The notes under the pieces: generated by a model
What the model saw: the letters and a program-made list of their open reading frames with translations, nothing else
Databases searched by the model: none
What the model was told of the DNA's origin: nothing
Position numbers and translations under genes: made by a program
Shown: positions 56,682 to 64,000 of the stretch, one piece after another
How positions within the stretch are numbered: the first letter of the stretch is position 1
How the letters are laid out: the number at the start of each line of letters is the position of its first letter
Source: Halocafeteria seosinensis
Lineage: Eukaryota; Sar; Bigyra; Bicosoecida
Reading direction: 5' to 3'
DNA length: 64,000 nt
Assembly: GCA_001687465.1 (NCBI GenBank)
Contig: LVLI01000241.1
Location: forward strand, 55,012-119,011

Positions 56682-59291
56682 ATGAACTCAGAAACGTGCA
56701 ACAGCCTTGAACAACAAGAGAGGCAGATGGAACGCCCACCGGCGAATGGGAGTTCTACAGTTGAGGATGTAGAAGTGCTGAAAAAGCAGTTGGAGGAGGT
56801 ACGCAGATACACAACGCGTTCCGGTACGACAAGGCTTCGGTGTCTATTTTCGAGCTTTAACGTCTTGCAGGAGCAAACCCGCCGGAAGAAAGCGAACACG
56901 AATCTCTTTGAAACCAAAGGTAAGGAGGGTATTGTTCCAAAGGAAAAGAGGAGCCCATAGTATGTCAGACTTCGTGCAGCCAAGTTAAACAAACTTCAAA
57001 AGGAGCGGGAGGATGAAAAGAAATCGTATGAGGATAAAATCGAAGATTTAAATAATACAATCAATCTTCAGGCCGAGGAGAATGATCTTCTCCAACAGCT
57101 TGTGGAGACGCGGGAGAATGAATTATCTGACGAACAACGCAACAGGGAGAATGTCCAGTTTCAATTGGAATGTGTCCAGGGAGATATTGAGGAGTACAAG
57201 CTACAATTGCAGCAGAAGGATAAGACAATCAAGTCTCTTCGGAGATCTCGTCATGTTTATGCAGAACCTGAAGACGAGAATGAGGCTGATAGTCTGGATG
57301 GAACAGACCAAAATGTTTCAAGCGCGTCGAATGGAGTGCAGCTGAGTAGCCCCTCTGAATCGACAGGAAGTCGTAAGACCCCCAGAAAGAGGATGAACGT
57401 GTCTCTCGGATCGAATAGTAATGTTAACGAAGACTCGTCGGAAACCTGGGAACCGGGGAGCTCCCCGTTGGCATCTGGACGTCCGTCGCGTAACTCACAG
57501 GAACGTCGACGCGAATTCGAACAGTTGAGAGAAGGTTTAGAGCACTATAAGGAGAAAGCCCTCAGTAGTGCCCAGCACGCACAATCATTGGAAGCAGAAG
57601 TATCTTCCCTAAAACGAGAACTCAACCAACTTCGCAAGGACAAGTCATCCCTTAACTCGCAGCACCAGGATTTGGAGCAATCTAATATTGAGCTTCAGTC
57701 TCAGATTCGAGCAGTCCGGACGCAATTGGAGCAAGAGCAATCCACTATTGAGCAACTCAGACGTAGCAATCGGGAGCTTACTAGCGAGAAAGCAGATCTG
57801 GAGTCCACCGTGTCGATACTGAAAAGACAAACTCAGTACAGCCAAGCAGATAATGAAGACACGATGAAGCATCTGAGGGAACGAATTAACCACTTCCAAG
57901 AGCAACTAGACCAAAGTAGGAACGAAAACCTAAACCTTGCGCAAGAGAACGGTAGCGTTAAAGCCAATGTGCGGAATATGGAGCATGCTCTGGCACATTT
58001 TGTGAGCCCAACAGAGTTTGATACCAGTCACCAAAACCCGTCTTCATTGCATGTATCAGCCCCGGCAATCGTAGCCGGGATCGCTAAAGATATTATACGC
58101 TATGTAATAGAGATTAGCAGATATTTCCGCCGGGAGACCCAGACCCTAAAGAAGCGCACAGAACTTCTCGAAGATGCCCCGCGTTCCGTGGACTCGTGGA
58201 GCGACTATCTATCGTGGGTCTTCAAGCAAGATGCTCCCGGTTCCTCGGACAGCGGGACGGATAAGGACTTTTATAATGTGGGTACCGTTTCTGAAGCTGT
58301 ATCGAACTTTTCATCAATAGTAAAGAGCTTCCAGCACTACCATAGACTCCAGGAAAACCACTGGAAATCCGTCCTATCACGTGCCCTCACCGAGTACTGC
58401 AACGTAAAGGAGCAGTTAAAGCAACGAACTGTTGACATCCAAGAAATACAGTGCCAGAGTCAACAGTTGGAGAAAGACTTGCAAGATGCTGCTGATTATG
58501 GAGCTTTCGTCAGGAACGAGAACCAGCAATTGCAAGAGCAGGTCGCTGCCATTTCCGAAGTTGCCGCCCGAAATAGCTCGTCCGAAGAACAAGCACGCCA
58601 GCTCTCTGCGGCTCTGCGTCAGTATCGACAAGAAATATCGAGGATGCAGCAAAATCTGCAAATCCAACCCGAAGGCCATTCAAATAATGGGTCATCGCAG
58701 CAAGGCGGGGGTAGTTCAACGAAAATATTGAAGGACACAATCCGAGATCAAAAATATGAGATAACATCTTTAAGGCAGCGTATCAAAGAGAAAGACTCGC
58801 AGCTTCAACATTTACAGGAACAGCTACACTATAGTACTGAACGTACCAAACAGCGACTACAGGATAAAGAATTCCAAGTGCAACATCTCGAGCACCAACT
58901 TCAAAATACCTCTGAACAGTTACAGCTGAGCGCATCTTCGCAGGCAAACGCAGCCGGAAACGTTAGGGAGACGAGGTATGAAAGGGAAAACATTCCAAAT
59001 GACGTGCAATCTACGGATGTAGTGTCGTATGCCGTCGATCTGTCCATGCTTTGTGAAGAAGACGAAGTTGGGCTCGAACTCCTGCGGCGGTTGCTCGTGG
59101 TTTTGCAAAAGCGTTCTCGGGGAGAAGGCGACGAGGTTTCAGAAGCAGATATACACCTGGGTGATGATTCGTTTAAACTAAAGAAGCATATTGTCAACCT
59201 GGAAAAGTCGTTATCTATACTTCAAAGACAGTGTGAAACAATCGTCCAGGACTACCTGCACTTGTCGCGCAGAATGGAATCCAATGGATGA
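56682..59291 (+). CDS. Long coiled-coil protein
   Basis: Three exons (56682-56798, 56871-56919, and from about 56962 to 59291) give about 831 residues. After a short start (MNSETCNSLEQQERQME) the protein is nearly continuous coiled coil (KDKSSLNSQHQDLEQSNIEL, RQRIKEKDSQLQHLQEQL). One acidic/Ser-rich break lies near nt 57290-57500, and a likely globular helical segment near nt 57990-58200 (AIVAGIAKDIIRYVIEISRY). The last splice junction is uncertain: the in-frame model needs a 42-bp intron ending at 56961. Divergence from a CEP95-like gene and the shape suggest a centrosomal or cytoskeletal scaffold, but the family is not recognised. The last 28 codons and the 3' region are duplicated downstream. 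Confidence 0.7.
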
Positions 59292-59743
59292 GAATCAACA
59301 ATGCGCATCATAAAAGTGCATAATCAAATAATGTCTAATTTAATGAACCAAGGTTATCCACAGACACACACGCAATATCAAGAGCCGAGTTGATACTGCG
59401 ATATATGTTTCGCCAACCTCATGTGTACACCCACAACAGTGGCCATTCTCACCAATCAAATAAAGAACTGTGGTAGTCGTTATCTATACTTCAAAGACAG
59501 TGTGAAACAATCGTCCAGGACTACCTGCACTTGTCGCGCAGAATGGAATCCAATGGATGAGAATCAACAATGCGCATCATAAAAGTGCATAATCAAATAA
59601 TGTCTAATTTAATGAACCAAGGTTATCCACACACACACACGCAATATCAAGAGCCGAGTTGATACTGCGATATATGTTTCGCCAACCTCATGTGTACACC
59701 CACAACAGTAGCCATTCTCACCAATCAAATAAACAACTGTGGT
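59206..59743 (+). repeat. 269-bp tandem duplication of a gene 3' end
   Basis: Two adjacent copies (59206-59474 and 59475-59743) differ at only three positions that I can find. Each contains the last 28 codons and stop of the coiled-coil gene plus its 3' flank with AATAAA-like signals. The second copy ends three bases before the stop codon of the convergent gene. The high identity indicates a recent event. Confidence 0.93.
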
Positions 59744-59746
59744 AGT

Positions 59747-60397
59747 CTATTCAGTTTGAATCTTCCCCTTCTTTTCCTTCTTTCTCAATCTCTTTTCCTC
59801 TCGCTTTCTCTCTTCCGGTGATTTCTGCTGGATTTCTTCGTATTTCTGGTAAATAATATAGGAAGCAGCGCCCAGACCTGCCAACACGGTCCCGAGCAGA
59901 ACGTATGTAGGGTGTACCATCGATTTCGGCTTTTCTTCTGTTCCAGTTGTGCCTGTTGTAGAATCATCACCTCCATTGCCACCTTCTTGGCCAGATAGTT
60001 CTGATAAGATAGTAGCAATTTCAACGCGGCATTTTCCAGAGATGTTCTCCTGCGCGTTAGACTCCCCTTTGGCGGATCTTTGCTGCAGTTCTAGAAGCTC
60101 ATTGCGGCATTCAGAGGACAAATCTCTGTGTTTAGGAAACAAAGCAAGAACATTTACCGTATCATTCATAGTGACAATATGCTCTGGTACGAGAGAAGGG
60201 TGAAATAGGCCAACATACCGGATCAAAGCCTCATACATCTCCTTGGTAATAGCTGGCTGCTGCTGCTGCTGCTGCTGTTGCTGTTGCTGCTCCTGTGCAT
60301 TACCCATACTGATGCAGTATGACAGAGTAACTAATGCTAACATAAGATACTTCATAGTTGCAGAACGAGGGGTGGGGAAAGTAAGAGTAGGCACCAT
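59747..60397 (-). CDS. PolyQ-containing single-pass secretory-pathway membrane protein
   Basis: An intronless frame of 216 residues. The first ATG (60397) has a purine at -3 and G at +4. A second in-frame ATG at 60355 gives a tidier signal peptide (MKYLMLALVTLSYCISMGNA). A run of about 12 Gln follows, then a lumenal domain with two Cys (SSECRNEL and SGKCRVEI) and two NxT/S sites (NDT, NIS). A Gly/Thr-rich spacer, one membrane helix (YVLLGTVLAGLGAASYIIY) and a strongly charged tail (KKEKKGK) complete it. This is a type I topology with a lysine-rich cytosolic tail, compatible with the endoplasmic reticulum. No family is recognised; location is inferred. Confidence 0.7.
   Translation of the reverse strand: MVPTLTFPTPRSATMKYLMLALVTLSYCISMGNAQEQQQQQQQQQQQPAITKEMYEALIRYVGLFHPSLVPEHIVTMNDTVNVLALFPKHRDLSSECRNELLELQQRSAKGESNAQENISGKCRVEIATILSELSGQEGGNGGDDSTTGTTGTEEKPKSMVHPTYVLLGTVLAGLGAASYIIYQKYEEIQQKSPEERKREEKRLRKKEKKGKIQTE
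60257..60295 (-). repeat. CAG/CTG microsatellite coding for polyglutamine
   Basis: A run of CTG triplets (plus strand) with a few CTC and TTG interruptions, read as CAG and CAA glutamine codons on the minus strand just after the signal peptide of the membrane protein. Triplet runs of this kind vary in length between individuals. Confidence 0.85.
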
Positions 60398-60822
60398 TTT
60401 CTGTTTTGTTACCGGAGGTCTACGGGGTGGAGGTCAGGCCGAGGGCAATTGTACCGCCGATTATCTATGATAGAAGAGAGTTGACTCACGAACGTATTGC
60501 TTATAAGGAAAGCGGCAATCATTACGATTTCGGAGGTCATGGCCCATGGGACGGACATCAGAGATGTTCACAGCCTGGGCGTGCACTACTTCAACCAGGA
60601 GTTGTTTAACCAACAACCTGACCTTCGAAAGCATTCGCGGGTAGTGATATCCGTCAGCTGGACGGAAGTGTCCAATTCGTTGCACGAGCTCGACAACGAA
60701 CCAAAACACCTGACGCTCGAAAGCATTCGCGGGTAGTGATATCCGTCAGCTGGACGGAAGTGTCAAATTCGTTGCCCGAGCTCCAACATCTACATTTTTT
60801 TTTTCGCATAAACACTATCCTG
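60398..60822. other. Spacer between membrane-protein gene and transposon
   Basis: This stretch holds short open frames on both strands without recognisable similarity and a partial 92-bp repeat. It may be a decayed gene or transposon fragment. Nothing in it is supported as coding. Confidence 0.4.
60617..60790 (+). repeat. Tandem repeat, 92-bp period
   Basis: A segment starting at 60617 recurs at 60709, with about 82 of the 92 positions of the second copy present and a handful of mismatches. It lies just outside the putative left edge of the transposon. It could be a remnant of an earlier duplication at the insertion site. Confidence 0.75.
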
Positions 60823-60920
60823 TCCCAATAATGCGGAAAAAATTAGCCCAAGGTCCCAATTCGAGAAAAAGTTTGTGTGGTCCCAATAGAATTCAAAAAA
60901 ATTTAACATCCGGTCCCAAT
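60823..60920 (+). repeat. Four spaced TCCCAAT motifs, putative subterminal repeats
   Basis: The motif TCCCAAT occurs at 60823, 60854, 60881 and 60914, the last three as GGTCCCAAT, spaced about 27-33 bp in AT-rich DNA. They lie about 130 bp upstream of the first transposon exon. Arrays of short motifs near the ends of DNA transposons often bind the transposase. The opposite end is outside the window, so terminal inverted repeats cannot be tested. Confidence 0.5.
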
Positions 60921-61046
60921 TCAGCGAACTATGCAGCATTTGGATTGCCACTAAAAGGTTGTACGCGTAACACTAACTAAACATTTGCGCAATTTTGTTG
61001 CTTCTTGCGATTTGGTTTCGTATATTTGTGAAAGGACTTTTCAGAG

Positions 61047-62405
61047 ATGGACGGAAGGCGAAGCTTGAACAAGACATACCGAGGTAAGGACACCATCGTG
61101 CAAAGTTAAGAACGATGATTGACCCAGCACTATGACGCAATAGTCGCGCAGAGGCTGTATTGTCGAGTGCCAAAGTGCCGACGAAAAACTCGCTCCTGCA
61201 GTCCACAGACCACGGGACCCTGTTGGAGGAGCGGGGTCCCAAGCGGAAGAAGACTTATAGAGGTAAGGATCTTCTGGGAAAGTGCGGTGGACAATGCGCT
61301 ACCCTCCTAGACTAACGTACTCTGATTTACAGAAGCTGTATTGACGAGATCCAAGGCCCGCCTTGGGAATACGGAAGCGGGCAAGAAAACCATTCCTACC
61401 AAACCAGCAACTGCTTTACGGAGACGAAGCACTAACATCCCCCGTGCTATCAACAGCGTCCGCGGCATGCAAACCACAGACAAGGTGGAAGAAGGGCAAC
61501 AGGATACTGAAGCGGACAAGCAAACCGTACCTAGTAGACCGGACATACAAACTGCAGACAAGGTGGAAGAAGGGCAACGGGATACTGAAGCAGGCAAGCA
61601 AATCGTCGCGACCAAAACAGCGACTGCTTCACGCCGACGAAGCTCCAGAGCCTCAAACTTCCTTCAAAATGAACGGAAGACTCAACAGTCCTTGGACGCT
61701 GGGTGGCATTCCACTAACACCCCCGGTGCTATCAACAGCCTGGGCGACATGCAAGCTGCAGACAAGGTGGAAGAAGCGCAACGAGACAGTGAAGCGGGCA
61801 AGCAAACCGTCCCTACCAAACCAGCGACTGCTTCACGGCGACAAAGCTCCAGTTCCTCAAACTTTCTTCAATACAAACGCAAGGCTCAGCAGAACCTCGA
61901 TGCTGAGCGGCATTCCGCCAAAAGCTCCAGTGCTATCAAGGCCTTTCGCGACATACAAGCTGCAGACAAGGTGAAAGAAGGGCAACGGTTCGCTAAAAAA
62001 GCAGAACTAAAACACAGATTCAAGGAATTCTTCACGTTCTACGCTGTGTCACCCGTTACTTACAAAGACTCATGTAACGCTCTCAGGATGAGAGCAAAGG
62101 ACGGAGCGGATTTGATTGACTTGAGAGCGGGATTTGCCCCGAGACCATGTCCGGAATATCCGTGGAGGGTCAATGTGGTCTGGGCTTCATCCTCATTGAA
62201 CAAGCACCGAGGTAGAATGCGCGGCTCGGGATATTCAGTGAACGATTTGGCTGAGGCGTTGGTGAAATATCTAGACCCCTACCTTGGTGAAATATCTAGA
62301 CCCCTACCGACCATATATGACCCACCGAAACGCAAAGCGCATCCTAAAGGGTTACGTCGCCCCGGGAACCAAATTGCGGTCGTCGTTCGTGGCGTCGGTT
62401 CTTAG
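61047..62405 (+). CDS. MULE N-terminal region with internal repeats (frameshifted)
   Basis: Exons 61047-61083, 61152-61262 and 61333-62405, joined in frame. The first two exons both end in TYRE-type codons before a GTAAGGA donor, so KTYREAVL occurs twice: an exon-intron unit has been duplicated. The third exon encodes tandem protein repeats with the core ADKVEEGQRDTEAGKQ and KPATASRRRSS, followed by a conserved-looking segment (FKEFFTFYAVSPVTYKDSCN, VNVVWASSSLNKHRG) that may bind DNA. At 62259-62308 a 25-bp tandem duplication shifts the frame, so translation runs about 40 residues out of frame to TAG at 62403. With one copy, the frame would continue into the transposase. The ATG at 61047 is the first in this exon; an upstream exon is possible. 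Confidence 0.65.
62259..62308 (+). repeat. Perfect 25-bp tandem duplication causing a frameshift
   Basis: Two identical 25-bp copies (62259-62283 and 62284-62308) lie head to tail. As 25 is not a multiple of three, the second copy shifts the reading frame. The upstream frame reads VKYLDPY through copy one, and the downstream frame reads the same VKYLDPY through copy two before continuing into the transposase. Confidence 0.95.
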
Positions 62406-64000
62406 GAAATCTCGAAGAATGGTTATGGGAGTAGCTTCGGAGACGGTGAAACTTTTCCCCGTTCTCGAAGAAGTCCTCCAACAGGGAGGATATGCAGCCG
62501 AAACAAACTACTGGGACGCGCAGCAAATGCGGGATGTAGCAAACCAGATGAGGGAAGAGGGAGAAGAATTACCTCATATACCAAATAACGCAGAGTACAT
62601 CTCCTCATTCTTCGTTTCTCCTCCGTCGGCACGTCCCGGAAAGTGCAAAGAGGTATACTCTGCAGATGCGTGTCATATGACGCACAGTTATCCGGGCACA
62701 CTGTTCTTTTTGTTCGGATACACCGCAAACGACAACTGCCAGTTGATATCCGCGGGCTTCCAATTAGCTGGAGAGTCGGAGCGAACTTGGACGGACTTCT
62801 TTCGTTTCGTTAAGAGAAAATTCCCGAAAATTGACGATCGCGCTAACACGATTATTATGGACGCGGATAAAGGCGCCAGAGCCGCTCATAAATCTGTGTT
62901 CACCAACACCGGCAGATTTATTTGCTCCAACCATCGCTCGGAAACTGTTGCAAAGAAACTGGGGAAGACAGGAAAGGCCATGTATTTGGAAGCAGTTGAT
63001 TCCACAGAGCAGACGACAATTGACGAAAAGCTCCGTTTGCTGCGACGAAAATTTACCAAAAAGAAACTTCACAATGCAATATTTAAGAAGCCTTTAGAGG
63101 AACAGTTTTTACTACCTTGCGTACATAGAAGGCAACCGAGGACCAGGATGTTCGGGAAGAACACGACCCAGCTAGTGGAGTCGCTGAATCAGGCATCTAA
63201 AGCAGCTCGCTGCAAACATTTTCTACAGGCGGTCCTAACTCTCCTCATCACTGAACGAGAACGTCTGCATAAACAGCGAAAGGAACTTAAAAAGTCAAGA
63301 AAGCGCAAGAGACGCTTAACTCCAGCAGCTCAGGCCTTCATTGGTAAATTGGAAAGCAAGGCTGCAGAATGGCCTGCCCACATGCGACACCGTGACGACG
63401 GCATCGTAGAAGTGAAGTTGAAGGAAAACGTGAGAAGGGTCAACTTACAAACAATGGACTGTTCTTGTGGCCGCCCTACTGTACACAACAAGCCTTGCCT
63501 CCATGTCTATCATGCTGCGCCGTCCTATTTCTCTAATATGATCAACAGCGTTAAGTACACGAAAGAAGAAGTCCTTAGGTGTCATCGTCGCTTAGATCTG
63601 ACCAGCCTTAAGCGAATTGTCATTCCGGCAGTTAAGAACAAACATTGGTTCTGTGTGTCTATCGAAATCGACGACCGAAGGCTCATCCAATACGACAGTT
63701 ACAATGTCAGTTTGCGCCGCACCTTCCTACGTTCCCTCTGCCATTGGCTTAGCAACAAATCTGCGCGTGATCATGGGGAGAAGAACCGAATCCCTGAGGA
63801 CCAGTGGGACCTCTCTGTAGGCTACGTTCCACAGCAAACGAACTCCTTCGACTGTGGACCATTCACAGCATGTGTCTGCAGAAGTCTAGCATTAGGCTTG
63901 CCGTTTGATTTTAAAGAGCAGGACATGCCCTACAAGCGGTGCGAAATAGCTCTGGCCATGCTTCGCTACACCCAGGAACCACAGTTATCCATGTCATCCG
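62284..64000 (+). pseudogene. MULE transposase-SWIM-Ulp1 protease, partial, cut off from its N-terminus
   Basis: An uninterrupted frame from the second copy of the 25-bp duplication to the window end. Predicted catalytic acids of the MULE DDE domain: Asp at 62665 (YSADACHM), Asp at 62860 (IIMDADKGA), Glu at 63178 (QLVESLNQ). The C-x2-H-like ICSNHRSE motif lies between the second Asp and the Glu, as is typical. A SWIM finger C-x-C-x9-C-x-H spans 63460-63504. The Ulp1 protease follows: His in NKHWFCVSI (63643), Asp in QYDSY (63694), Gln in PQQTNSFD and Cys in FDCGPF (63853). All active-site residues are intact. In-frame ATGs near 62317 and 62419 could start a shorter product. It is labelled pseudogene only because the upstream duplication separates it from its N-terminus. 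Confidence 0.75.

Larger units (their letters stand above)
60823..64000 (+). mobile_element. Mutator-like (MULE) DNA transposon with Ulp1 protease, left part
   Basis: From the motif array to the window end lies one transposon-like unit: a repetitive N-terminal region, a DDE transposase of MULE type, a SWIM zinc finger and a C48/Ulp1 cysteine protease, all on the plus strand. MULEs carrying a Ulp1-like protease are known in plants (often called KI-MULEs). The right end is cut by the window. The coding frame is disrupted by a 25-bp duplication (62259-62308), so this copy is probably not autonomous now. Boundaries are approximate. Confidence 0.75.

Noticed and set aside
60461-60736. Overlapping frames on both strands of about 80 codons
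   Set aside because: They overlap each other, cross the 92-bp repeat, and show no family resemblance or good start context. They are more likely decayed sequence than genes.
1-64000. tRNA, rRNA, CRISPR, prokaryotic operon or viral genome features
   Set aside because: No cloverleaf with a B-box, no rRNA segment, no spaced direct repeats and no ribosome binding sites were seen; the genes are spliced and eukaryotic.
1-64000. Red algal or land plant origin
   Set aside because: CEP76 and a CEP95-like protein imply centrioles, which red algae and flowering plants lack. The species is left open.

Overview
This window is nuclear DNA from a gene-dense, intron-rich, probably unicellular eukaryote. 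Genes on both strands are separated by short gaps. Nearly all are broken by short GT-AG introns (mostly about 45-120 bp, with a few shorter predictions). Two centriolar or centrosomal proteins (a clear CEP76 and a likely CEP95 relative) and several coiled-coil proteins argue for an organism that builds centrioles or cilia. VIT/CCC1-type transporters and an EF-hand cation exchanger of the type found in plants and protists argue against an animal. I cannot name the species; a flagellated alga or heterotrophic protist fits best. Coding spans below are stitched from exons by hand, using reading frame, splice sites, phase and family similarity. Most total a whole number of codons.

Layout. 0-8 kb: tail of an unknown gene, an EF-hand cation/Ca2+ exchanger, FIS1, and a long coiled-coil protein. 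8.7-16.3 kb: a small membrane protein, a short-chain dehydrogenase, an intronless four-domain RNA-repair enzyme (2H phosphoesterase, DUSP-like phosphatase, P-loop kinase, RNA ligase), a likely mitochondrial protein, and a fusion of a degenerate metallophosphatase with a HAD phosphatase. 16.6-25.7 kb: UTP10/HEATR1 (ribosome biogenesis) and dephospho-CoA kinase. 26-33 kb: CEP76, TRAPPC4 and two tandem vacuolar iron transporter genes. 33-41 kb: a BTB protein, a small coiled-coil protein, N-myristoyltransferase and an EF-hand coiled-coil protein. 41-53 kb: TIMELESS and a giant non-RD protein kinase, converging tail to tail with 30 bp between stop codons. 53.6-60.4 kb: a CEP95-like protein, a long coiled-coil protein whose 3' end is tandemly duplicated, and a polyQ type I membrane protein. 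60.8-64 kb: the left part of a Mutator-like (MULE) transposon coding for a DDE transposase, SWIM finger and Ulp1-type protease, broken by a 25-bp tandem duplication.

The genes do not form an operon. Shared themes are centriole/cilium structure, core housekeeping (rRNA processing, CoA, vesicle tethering, protein myristoylation, replication-fork protection) and metal handling. The strongest candidate for something unusual is the RNA-repair protein at 10551-13175: it holds every activity expected for healing and sealing RNA ends in one chain, in an order opposite to fungal/plant tRNA ligase. The MULE with a fused Ulp1 protease and its recent frameshifting duplication is the second.
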